Part shown: positions 21,821 to 31,900 of the stretch, one piece after another | Numbering within the stretch: position 1 is the stretch's first letter | Layout of the letters: every line of letters starts with the position of its first letter | Origin: Symsagittifera roscoffensis | Taxonomy: Eukaryota; Xenacoelomorpha; Acoela; Convolutidae | Assembly (NCBI RefSeq): GCF_963678635.1 | Contig: NC_087065.1 | Coordinates: forward strand, 10,497,579 to 10,561,578 | Reading direction: 5' to 3' | DNA: 64,000 nt | Notes under the pieces: generated by a model | Databases searched by the model: none | The model's input: only the letters and a program-made list of their open reading frames with translations | Told to the model about the DNA's origin: nothing | Translations under genes and position numbers: made by a program

Positions 21821-23149
21821 TACTACAAAGTCAGCAAACGTCAACGAGCTTTAAAAGATCAAGTTTCGAAAAACCAAAATTTGAGGCTGTTGCCGTACAC
21901 TCATGATCGACAATGACATAAGAATCATTTGAAAAATTGATTGTTTTGTTGAGACCTGCGATCGGTTCATCATCTTTTCAAAAAATAGTTGAACAGGATT
22001 GGTCCATTTTTGAATGACGAGCTTTGCCAGTGATAGCGCTGAAAAACAAATTGAGTAAAGTAAGCTCGAAAAAAATTGTAGTCTCAGAACAAAAAAAATC
22101 GAAGAGAAAACGGTCAGATGAGAAAACCTCCTAACCACACGCGAGAAGTTTGTGATAGCGATAACTTCAGAGGAGCCAGTAAACAAAAAAATGAGCCGCC
22201 AAAATTTTTTTGGGTGTTCAAGTTTGAAAAAATTAGCCGCTTTGCTTGAGTAGAGTTACCCTTGCAAATCAGTTCACTGAAATGCTTAAGGAGAAAGTTG
22301 AATTGGTGAACACATTTTTCCAATTTAAACAACTGATTGGCCAAGTTTTTTTTTAAACCCAAAAAAAAATAATTTGAAATTTTATAGAAACATTGTAACG
22401 CTCAAACTTCATGACAGTTTTTGTACCTGATGATACCTTTCTTTCTGCTAAGTTTATAAGTTGAAAGATTCATCATATTCTTGATTTTGAAACATGATAA
22501 TTTGTCGGCTCATCACATTTAGTCCTTTTCGTTCGAAGATTTCCGAGAAACTTGCGATTGAACAATTTGAAAACTATTAAATGATTCGTACCTATTTAAC
22601 AACAAGCAACCTATCTACCGCATTAATGGCTATTTTATCCTCCCTGTTTTGTTCCTTTCGGTTTTGAACTTTTCTCACAAGATCTTAAAAACCAAAGTTT
22701 TCCTTTATTCACGATTTTTCAGCTGCCTTTGACAATTTAAATCTCGAAAACTCCTCTGAAAATTGATTCAAGAGTTTTTCTCTCGGAACTAGGCCTGAAT
22801 GTGTTGACATTGCTTACTAGTCTCGACTTCAATTTTCATAAACGTCATGGCATTAAAAACTCAGTCACATTGACTTGTTATTATCATCTGAAGCGCATTT
22901 GGTCCTGGAATTTTGTTTGTCTGCCGTATTTTTTCCTTAGATTCTGCAGATTTTTGCTCTCTCGGCATTCGATTGTTGCAATTGCTTCTACTGTGGGTTC
23001 TGCAAAACTCCAATCTAATCAGTGAAGTTCTGCAAGACTAATGCTAAACTTTTTCTTTCATGGCCAAGTAAAACAAGTGATTGACATCACAGAGCTCATC
23101 AACTTCAATAACAAGCTAAATCACATTAACCGATCTACCTCAGAACCAA
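21821..23149. other. Unit B, no gene recognised
   Basis: Counterpart of 11202-12540, including the internal partial duplication. No coding signal. Confidence 0.4.
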
Positions 23150-23214
23150 AACGAGGCAGAAATATGGTCAGCCGACCTGGACTCGAACCAGTGACCTCGC
23201 CATTTATTCGGTAC
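23150..23214 (-). repeat. tRNA-like 3' fragment (SINE-type), unit B
   Basis: On the minus strand GAGGTCACT precedes the B-box GGTTCGAGTCC (23179-23189), followed by a T-stem-like CAGGTCGGCT. This copy keeps the segment missing from unit A. It lies directly against the reverse transcriptase remnant. Confidence 0.5.
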
Positions 23215-24622
23215 ACGGGGCTCGCCTTCATGCGCCATTTTTGCCATGCATAAAACAGCAAATTTTAATATATCCTCATACCCTGAGGCCGCATCACTCG
23301 TAAATGAAAACTTTTACATGGACGATTACTTGGATCCGTACGAGGACGTTACCCGTGCAATTAAGATTAGTCGCGATTCGGTTTCGTTAATTTAGTTGAG
23401 GGTACTTAAATTGACTAAAATAAAATTGTCGGTAATGCTGATAAAATAACTTTAGCAATGAACGCCGAGGTTTGAGAAACACCTTTTTTAATCGTCAAAG
23501 AAAAATGTAAGTGGGGTAACTTTAAAGACACATTGGTTGTTAGCAGGGGTGTAGATTGTCCTCTTGATAAGGCAATAACTAAATTTTTGTCTCTTCTGTG
23601 TTTGATCATGTTTGGTTAGTAAACCCATACACAGTTAGAGCTCGTCTTTTGCTTTAAGATATTTGTACAAAACTCAAACATCTTTCATCTTTGCTAAAGC
23701 TCGCGTGGCTCCGATCGAAGCAGTATCTATATCTAAGCTAGAGCTTCAAGCTGCTCTGCTCGCCACACGTTGAAAGATGATCCGCTGAAAGCACCTACGC
23801 TTAAGGTTAATCATCTCTACATGATGACAGAAAGAACTACGGTTTCCAGTGGCTAATAACCCGTTTTTTCCTAACCGTGTCAATTAAATCCTTAAATCGA
23901 CCATTGTTGATGACTGGCATAATGTTTTGATGGGCGATAATCCAGCTGATACCGGTACACGGGGGATTTTTTGGAAGCTCTCAAGAATAGCAGCTGGTAT
24001 TTTGGTCCGAGCTTTCTCGTGACTGTTGATTGGCCGTTTTTAGTTGATTAACGTGTGGTCAATAAACTTTTTCCAGAGGGTTTTTCCTGTGGTTTCCTGT
24101 GTATTTGTTTTGGAGACATCATCTCCCTTCGTCGCCGATGGCACATCAAATACACATCCTGAATATGGATTCAATTGGGAAACGTTCAGTTCCTTTACGA
24201 GTTATAAAAGATTCGTCGCGTTTCTGTTGAGGATGCTGCCTTCACATAAGCGTTTTCGCGGTACGGACCTACGGATCACCGACCCCTCTGAACTTGGTAC
24301 AGCGGAAAATAAACTAATTCATCTCGCTCAGATGGAATCCTTTCCTGTTAGTAAAAAACTCACCGCTGGCAAACTTATTAAAAACATTAAAATGATTGCC
24401 GTTTATTCTCCATTTATTGGTCTCGCTGAAATATATCGCTTCACCGACTGGTTTGATCGCTTAGTGAATACCGAATTTCATACTATGCACCAAATATTAC
24501 TCGACGCCCGTCATACCCTAGTTCGCTTGTTGGTCCGAAGCCTCCACCATAAGTTTTTGTCATCAAAGTGTGGACTAAAATTGTCTATATGCAAAAATAG
24601 ATGGTCAAGCGGACTATTCTAA
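23215..24622 (+). pseudogene. BEL/Pao pol remnant, unit B
   Basis: Same parts as unit A: the reverse transcriptase end with FYMDDYLD (about 23308-23330), an RNase H start at about 23690-23850 with a frameshift, and the integrase lead-in at 24044-24622 with HTLVRLLVRSLHHK. The catalytic-site Met here, where unit A has Leu, is the commoner residue. Several stops and indels differ from unit A, so both copies have decayed independently since duplication. No element termini were seen. Confidence 0.85.
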
Positions 24623-26040
24623 ATGAATCAAAACTAATTAGACAATTCCAGCGTAATTTCGAGCCACCTACCTAACTATGTTATAATATACTAAAAGGTG
24701 ACACCCTATTTTTACCATTTCTCTCTCCAACTCGGTTAAGACTTGATTAAGTCTGACCTCCACAAAAGAGTAATTTGTCGAAAGTACCTTAACGGTTTTT
24801 GTGGCTAGCTTGCATCACTTTTGCTCGTTTTTGGGGCAGATTATAGGTGTTTATGACGTTATATTCGGATGAAAATTATCAATAATGCCGACGAACTTTG
24901 TATTGCCGAGACTTTTCGGTGACTTTTCGGTTTTAAATTTATCAATTTAAGCTAAGCATCAACTGTAAATCTCTCATATTGAAAATGCTGAAATTCTGCT
25001 TTGATTTATTGACAGCAAGAAATTGAGACACAAGATTTTAAAAAGAAATACTTTATGAATTTATTTTGTGACATGACGTTTTAAGTTTTTTTTCCATATC
25101 ATATCCAAATTAAAAACGTCAAATTTAAACAACAAAAGATAACTCAACCACACAGATTTGCAAAAACCATTAATTGGGAGGCAAGCAACAAGCAAGTGTT
25201 TTTTTTTTAACTTTTAAAAACTTAGTTTCCTTAAATATGTTCATACTATGGATATCAAAACCGAAGATTATGAGACAAAAGTTTTTCAAAAATATTTGTG
25301 TTTTTTTTTTCTATTTTAGGAGCACTACCAAAAATGTGACAGGTGTCTCTTCTTGATGCATACCTTACTAGGTTAAAAGCCTCAAAAACAAGCAAAAATT
25401 AAGGTTTTATTGGATGAAACAGTAACAGTAACAAAGCAACGTTATAAAAATTAAGCTCTACATTGTTCAAAAACCAAAACGGTTTTTTAAATTCATCGAA
25501 ATTTGTAAAACTCTCCCAGCTCCGTTTTGATACGAGGGCAATTGAAACAGTTGAAAATGCGTCTTTCATGTCGACATACTTTTTGGTGAAAACTGTTGAT
25601 AAAAGTTTTCAGCTATAAAAACCATTATCTCAAAAAAAACATCTGGACATGAACTATATAACATAAGAAGTTTGGCAATCGAAGAACGGCTTTGAGGGGG
25701 GGGGGGGTCGTCAACTTGATCCAATAAATTGCCTGAAAAGAGGTAAAAAAAGACTACCAGTTATCATTTACTTGCGATTCTTTTTTGTCCCAATTCTGCG
25801 CAGCAAGTAGTTGAAGGTCAGCGAGAGAAAAACAGCGAAAACAATCAGAGCGATTATATGACTTTTTATTGCTTCATAAATTGTCAAAATGGTATAGATC
25901 GTTAGCTGCTAGATCATCCCACGCAATTCATGAATCGGCAGGTGTTTTTATATTGCTTTTATTGAATAAGTGTATAAAAATATAGGTTGTCAGTCGAATG
26001 ATTAGATTTCTAGTCTCCTGTTGTAGTATATGTCCCTAAA
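24623..26040. other. Unit B, no gene recognised
   Basis: Counterpart of 14017-15421. No coding or terminal repeat signal; a poly-G tract lies at about 25697-25708. Confidence 0.4.
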
Positions 26041-26900
26041 GTTCCGACTGCCTTTTATAGTCTATATAGCATTAAATTACGAAGACTAAGAAGCATGCCT
26101 CAAACTAATTTGGAACGATTTTTAAGACGGATTAAATCTCCCCTCACGCATCAAATTAATGGCGTGAAATATATCGCGCGTTAATTGTCCCCAATTGGCA
26201 AAATGGCAATCTTTAAACCGCTGTAATTTTACGAAAAATTATCAAAAGTAAAATATTTTTTTTGTTCCGACTTTCGATACGAAAGTAACGGAATATTTGT
26301 GCTCGGGGTCGTTTTTTTTTTCTTCAGACAAGTTTCGACTTTTTAACTAGCCATTTTTGGCGGAATTTTTTTATATCATTCGAAAGCCATTGTTGTCCTG
26401 AGCTTAAATTTGAAAATATATTTCATCTGTGATCATTTTTCGTAAAGTTATGAGGGTTTAAAGGTTGCCTTTTTGGCCATTTTGACCAATTTGGGACAAT
26501 TAACGCGCGATATAATTCGCACTACTAACGCGTAAGCGGAGATTTAATCCGCCTTATAAATTGTTCCAAATTGGTTGAACGAAGCGTATTTGCCATAATT
26601 GATTTGTTACAATGAACAAAATCTATCTTTTTGTACTTTATATGGCATGTGGGGGGATGATTTTCATAAAAAATTTCAAGTTATAGAAATAAAAATGTTC
26701 ATTTTTTTTTATTTCATTAAATTTTTCATGTTATTACTGCTGCTCCATAAACTTTAAAAGGCAGTCGGAACATTCAGGGCTTCGCCCTGATACGAGCAGT
26801 CTTGTTTCAAATTTAAGCTCAAGACAACAATACCTTTTGAATGATATCAAAAAAAAACACGACAAAAATGGCCAGTGAAAAAGTCGAAATTTTTCTCGTT
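26041..26900 (-). mobile_element. HR element, reverse, interrupted by a forward HR element
   Basis: Counterpart of 15422-16990 without the foldback. The reverse body runs 26041-26263 and resumes at 26805. The interruption is a nearly complete HR copy in the opposite orientation. Confidence 0.65.
26264..26804 (+). mobile_element. HR rolling-circle-like element, full-length reference copy (541 bp)
   Basis: Begins GTTCCGACTTTCG with a small palindrome (CTTTCG...CGAAAG). It ends with the inverted partner AGTCGGAAC (26762-26770), then the hairpin CAGGGCTTCGCCCTG, then TACGAGCAGTCTTG. The unit A site is an uninterrupted T tract, so the insertion fell between T and T with no visible target duplication. 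A terminal 5' repeat paired with a subterminal 3' repeat, a 3' hairpin about 14 nt from the end and T-T insertion are the hallmarks of Helentron-associated elements (HINEs). There is no protein, so it is non-autonomous. The end CTTG is not the CTRR of classical Helitrons. Confidence 0.75.
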
Positions 26901-27793
26901 GTAATCAAACAAAATTGAGTGTTTTTGGACGTATATTTTGAGTTCAAATTTTCCATTAATATATTTAGGAGCATAGGTTAAATTAAACTCTGATATATAT
27001 ATTTTTTTTCAATTTGCTTTCGTCAAAATTCACTCTCTGTGGTCTCGATTTTCGATCGCATCTTTTCAAGCGTTGTGAGTTTTGTTAATTAAAATTGTTC
27101 ATGCGCAGATTAAAATTACGGGGTTCCAACACCCTACCCGATGTACTCCTTGGTGTTTTGATGTCCAGTCTTAGTCATAATTATTCACAATTGTTTTTTT
27201 CGCAAACTACTACATACGAATGAAACTATCATTGCATTTGAGTTTTCGGAAAAACTAACTTCTATATATTCTGATGTGAGAAACCAAGATCAAGGTATTT
27301 AATTTTTTTTTCTAGATATAGTAACAGGGGTGCAAGATAATTTCGATAAAAAATTGAAACAGAACTCATTGTTGCTTAGATAGAGTTGTTACATATTAGA
27401 TGGTCATTCTTTGACTTTTGAAGATCTTTGCAAGCGTTTTTGATATCACTCCAATTATTCATTTTGGTCTGTGTTTTTCTGGTTTTTTATCAATTTTTCA
27501 AGAAGCTGGCGGAAAAATACCTTTTTTTAACAGTAAGTCTGGATACTTTTGATTTTATACTTTTCTATAAATTGTTTAAACAGAAAGATATCATTGCATT
27601 CGTCTTTCAAAAACCACATTGTAGTTTCAGACAGATTTTGTTGTTTGCTTTTTGTCTTAGGGCTGTGCAATTTTTTCTCGAGTTAAATGGTATTGAAGAT
27701 GATCAATTTCTTCTACTCGTTTGATACAGTTGCACGTCCTAATGGAAAACTTTGAAGCAATTCGTTCCAAGCAAATCTCAAAACAAAACATAA
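26901..27793. other. Unit B tail, no recognised gene
   Basis: Holds a 98-codon open frame at 27428-27724, hydrophobic and Phe-rich, that is broken in unit A (17540-17840). Product not recognised, and it is likely non-coding. Confidence 0.35.
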
Positions 27794-28768
27794 CAAGACT
27801 GCTCGTATCAAGGCGAGACCTTGAAGTTTCTCACTGCCTCTTAAAGTCTATGGAGCAGTAATAACTTGAAAAAATGAAATGTAATAAACAAAAAGGAAAT
27901 TTGTTTGTTCAAATTTGAGATTTTTTGTGAAATTCATCCCCCACACGCCATAGTAAGTACAAAGTGATAGATTTCGCGGGTCTTATGCACTAAACGGCGC
28001 AAAATCAAATTTTTCTACCTCGTAAGTTGGAAATTATGCGATCAAATTTGATTGGGTAATTTTAGCCAATCTAATTCAAGTTACACAGTCAGGCATTCCG
28101 ATCAACCTTTCTAGCAGACAATAATATTAGCCGAAATTCCCAAAAAAGTGGAACTTTGAGTCAAATTATCTTGTTTATTTTGAGTCACTTGTGAAACCTT
28201 GCCCAGACAAGCAAAATTCAGTAAAATGACTTGACAATACAAAATTCTTTTCGCTTTATCATTTCGGCTAATAATTTTATCTGCTTGAATTTTCGATTGA
28301 AATGCCAGAAAATGTCGATGGAACTTGATTGGGTAATTAGCCAATCAAATTCATCCACAATAATTCAAGTTCAAGAGATGTGGAAATAATGAGTTTGGGC
28401 CGTTTAGTGCATAAGACCCGATTTCGCTCCTAGTAACAAATCAGTTATGACAAATAAGCTTCCTCGAAACAATTTGGAACGATTTCTAAGACGGATTAAA
28501 ACTCTGCTTTTGCGTTAATAGCGCGAAATATATCGCGCGTCAATTGTCCCAAATTGGCGAAAATTGCAATCTTTAAACCCCCATAACTTAACGAAAAATA
28601 ATCACAGGTAAAATATTTTTTCAAATTTAAGCTCAAGACAACAATACTTTTTCAATGATATAGAAAATCTCGTCAAAAATGGCTAGTTGAAAAGTCGAAA
28701 CTTATCTGAAGAAAAAAAACCCACCCCGAGCACAAATTTTCCGTTACTTTCGTTACGAAAGTCGGAAC
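27794..28768 (-). mobile_element. HR element, reverse, full length, with a nested hAT-like element
   Basis: Reads CAAGACTGCTCG...GTTACGAAAGTCGGAAC, i.e. the whole HR element reversed, flanked by A on both sides (T-T in element orientation). It contains the 442-bp hAT-like insertion at 27978-28419. Its hairpin is damaged. Confidence 0.75.
27978..28419. mobile_element. hAT-like MITE (442 bp) with 8-bp target duplication
   Basis: Terminal inverted repeats GGGTCTTATGCACTAAACGG at both ends (at least 20 bp, perfect) are flanked by GATTTCGC at 27970-27977 and 28420-28427. Unit A has the single uninterrupted GATTTCGC (17995-18005), so the insertion postdates the 10.5-kb duplication. An 8-bp duplication points to the hAT superfamily. 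There is no transposase; the inner sequence has subterminal inverted repeats around GATTGGGTAATT. Confidence 0.9.
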
Positions 28769-28780
28769 AATAATATACAT

Positions 28781-28826
28781 AACAATTACTCCCTTTCTTG
28801 AAAGTGAGGGTAATTATTAAGTTGAT
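28781..28826. repeat. Hairpin remnant related to the small MITE family
   Basis: AATTACTCCCTTTC and its inverted partner, followed by ATTAAGTTGATCC, resemble the built-in hairpin and end of the MITE at 49225-49398. It ends 11 bp before the fibrinogen-related exon and makes up part of the intron upstream of its acceptor. Confidence 0.4.
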
Positions 28827-28837
28827 CCGCATTTCAG

Positions 28838-29110
28838 TTGGCACAGGAGACAGTTTTACAGAGGCGGGAACAATTCGACATTTTATTCAACCGCATGTTT
28901 GAGAAGTATGAAGCAGGTTTTGGATACATTTCCGGAGCAGGAGAGATGTGGCTGGGGTTGAACAAAGTGCACACGTGGACACATAAAGGAAGATGGAAGA
29001 TTCGAGTTTCAATGTGCAATTTCTCCGACAAGACATTTCTCTGGGGCGATTGGGCAGTTAAACGGAATAAACAGTCATTATCAAACAATTTTCGAACAAC
29101 AATTGATTAA
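28838..29110 (+). CDS. Fibrinogen-related (FReD) domain exon, partial gene
   Basis: An acceptor, GCATTTCAG, ends at 28837 and an open frame runs to TAA 29108-29110. Residues 5-11 (TVLQRRE) match the TVIQRR entry of fibrinogen C-terminal domains. GFGYISGAGEMWLGLNKVH is the diagnostic GFG..GE.WLGL.KIH block, and KGRWKIRVSM the following L.IDL strand. FReD proteins are secreted lectin-like recognition molecules. The conserved WW/GGW residue before TVIQRR is replaced by Glu, and the C-terminal half of the domain (calcium site, second disulfide) is not in the next 2 kb. The exon may use a donor near 29060 and continue far away, or it may be a stranded fragment. A foldback element begins about 90 bp downstream. 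Confidence 0.7.
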   Translation: MAQETVLQRREQFDILFNRMFEKYEAGFGYISGAGEMWLGLNKVHTWTHKGRWKIRVSMCNFSDKTFLWGDWAVKRNKQSLSNNFRTTID

Positions 29111-29201
29111 AAAAACTGTTTGTATAAGATAATAAATTTGTTGAAAATTACGGTTTGAAACAAGGATCAAAACAACTCACTCGTGCTGATAAGAAATGGT
29201 T

Positions 29202-29650
29202 CCCGAGTCGAGATTTTTCACCTAATTTGAAGCAAGATTTGAGCGGTTTGAGCGGTTTTTTTAGACGATTGCGCTCAAAATCTTGCTTCAAAATGAGCGG
29301 TTTGAGCGGTTTTTGAACGGTTTATCTAAAAGAAACGCTCAAAAACAGCGGAAGATTTGAACAGTTTTGAGCGGTTTATCTCAAAAAAAAACCGCTGAAA
29401 AACCGCGCAAGATTTGAGCGGTTTTTCTAGTAAACCGCTGAACAACCGCTCAAATGAATTAAGAATTTGAGCGCAATCGTCTAAAAAAACCGCTCAAACT
29501 GCTCAAATCCTGTTTAAAAAACCAACCGCCCTAAATCAGTGTCTTCATTTCGTTCATTGGCTTTTGCAAATACAAAGATACATACATATATCTATACACA
29601 CATATATACAGAAACACATAGATACAAACATACATACATACATACATGCA

Positions 29651-29684
<34 letters not shown>

Positions 29685-30101
29685 CATACATACATACACA
29701 TACATACATATTTTCTAGTGGTTGTTTTGCTCGAGCATTTGAAAAAGCTCGCTCACATTGTTTGTGGTCTAGACATCGAAAAATATCTTGTTTGAGATGA
29801 AAACGGTTAAGCACTTTTTTTAAATTGTAGATAGTACTTCAACTGCATCTTAGCGTCACATAATCTCTCCAGGCCTTTTGATCGTTTCAATCTGTTTTCT
29901 TTATAAAAACCGCTCAAAAACCGTTCAAAAACCACCGCAAGAAATGAGTGGTTTTTGAGCGGTTTTTTAAGCTAGATTTGAGCGGTTTGAGCGGTTTTTC
30001 CAAAAAAACCGCCCAGACCACTCAAACCGCTCGAATCTTGCTGGAAAAACGCTCAAACCGCTCATATGTTGAGCGGTTTTTGAGCGGGATCTCGACCCGG
30101 G
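29202..30101. mobile_element. Foldback element FB2 (900 bp), inverted relative to FB1
   Basis: Left end CCCGAGTCGAGAT and right end ATCTCGACCCGGG are the reverse of FB1's ends, with the same GAGCGGTTT subterminal arrays (29205-29515 and 29900-30090). It is flanked by TT on both sides (29200-29201, 30102-30103), consistent with a 2-bp duplication. The interior differs from FB1: no tRNA and no C/G block, but a TACA microsatellite. Confidence 0.8.
29577..29712. repeat. (TACA)n imperfect microsatellite inside FB2
   Basis: Interrupted TACA/CATA units. In reverse it is the same motif as the 7075-7545 array. It forms the centre of FB2. Confidence 0.85.
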
Positions 30102-30103
30102 TT

Positions 30104-31812
30104 TGAAATCATTTTCATTCAGATATTGTAGCAATTTGTTCAAAAATGATTTCATGACAAAATTGCATGACAAAATTGTTCATTTGCATGACAAAATTGC
30201 GCCTAGAACATTGATAATAAAATAATTCTTTAACAAACTTCGCACAATTTTCTTTTCATCTCAAGGGAAACCTTAGATTTGCAAATATTTTAAAAGACAG
30301 AAAACTATCTCGAGTGGCTCTGGCTATCTGAAGCAGTTTTTTCAGTGAAAAAATGTTGCTCTTGTTTTGACAAAAAAGATACCTAAGATCAATTTTGTTG
30401 CAATTTTGATAGAATTCACCACCTTAAGATAATCCATCTCATTGATGTTTTAGGCAATAAAGTCTTGTTTTTTCTGTCGTAAAAATCTTAGTTGACTTTT
30501 GAAAACTTTCTTGGACTATCTCACGTTTCTTCGAAGTCTTCATTTTTGTTACCCAATCTTATATAAAAAAAGTAAGTTAATATATTCGTGTAGCACCGAG
30601 AAAAAGTTTCGATATACCAATCAGATATCGTAAGCATAAAATTATCCCAAATTTGCCATATTTTAAGTTTTCAAATCTTTTTTTTTTAGATTTGATATCC
30701 GGACAACAATCGCTTTCAAATAGCCTAAATTGCTTTCAAATGGCCAAAGATTGACAAAAATGCGGTCAAAACGATCAGTTTATAGGTTGAAAATTGACTG
30801 AAATAAAAAAACCAAACGAAATTATTTCGTTGTGTTTTATCGCTATTTTATCAAACTATCAATCTTCAAAACCCGGAATTTTGTTTAAAAAAACTGATGA
30901 ATGGGTTAGTTTTCATACATCAGAGGCAAAATCGTTGGACAGAATGGGTTAAAGAGGTTAATTTGATTTGCCAAAGCTCATTCAGAATCTTCTCACCCTA
31001 ATTTGACCTCCATAGACCCAAAATGCTGATCTTACAAGCCCAAAACTAAGTCTATGGAAAAAAACTAATCATACAAATTTCATATTTTTTGCTAAAATGG
31101 TGTCAACGAATTTTCAAAAAAACCTGTAGTTTCGACAAAGCCCACCCAATTTTTTTTTTTCAATTGCAAAAAAAATTTGTACTCAAGCGAACATTTTCAA
31201 AAAATTTGTGCGCATTACGTACTCCTGGATACGTAAAACCAAGAGTTTTTCCGTTTCTCTGAATGATTTTTTTTATAAAACGTTGAAAACCCTTTTTTAT
31301 GACATGTTTATGTACGCTTTGATCAATGCTGATGAATTAAAAAGTTTGTTTTCAGAAACGGTTTTTGAAATGTTGCCGAATTTTAAAAGTTTGATACTGT
31401 CATCATGTCATACGTGTAAGACAAATTTAAGAAAGTTCAGGTCCTTTCCAATGCATTGGAATTGCAGACGGCCAAACCCTTGAAGAAGCTAGTTATGAGT
31501 AAACGAACGTTTTTGTCACTGTGTTAGGTTACGAACAAAACTCGGAAATTTTGAAAAAAAAACTAAATTAGAAAAAAAAGTTTCTGAGCTGATGGAAAAA
31601 TGCTAGTCATACAAGTTCCATATATGAAACATCTGAAAGCCGCGGGACTGTTCATAGAAAATAATTTTAAAAAGCTGACATATTTACCTGTAAATTTTTT
31701 CCGGATATCAAATTTTTCTTAAAGCACTTTCACTGATTTATTATTAGTGAATAATAGCGTATTTTCAAATCAGATTATTGCGAAAAAACATAAGCATAAA
31801 ATTTATAATAAT
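30104..31812. other. No gene recognised
   Basis: AT-rich sequence. The open stretch at 31208-31483 has no domain and no splice-like edges. No repeats shared with the rest of the window were noticed. Confidence 0.4.
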
Positions 31813-31818
31813 TTTATT
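31813..31818 (-). promoter_or_regulatory. Polyadenylation signal of the C-type lectin gene
   Basis: AATAAA on the minus strand, about 85 nt past the stop codon of the lectin gene. Confidence 0.6.
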
Positions 31819-31900
31819 CTTCCAACCATTTTGCTCCATAGCTTTAAAACTTAAATATTCTCTGAACGAAATAAATGAAGATCTCATCCGGTACAGCTGA

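Larger units (their letters stand above)
18291..28700 (+). repeat. Tandem segmental duplication, unit B (about 10.4 kb)
   Basis: Direct repeat of unit A in the same order. Insertions private to B are the HR element at 26264-26804 and the hAT-like element at 27978-28419; the foldback of unit A is absent at 26873. Indels and substitutions are scattered, so the duplication is not very recent. Confidence 0.9.
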
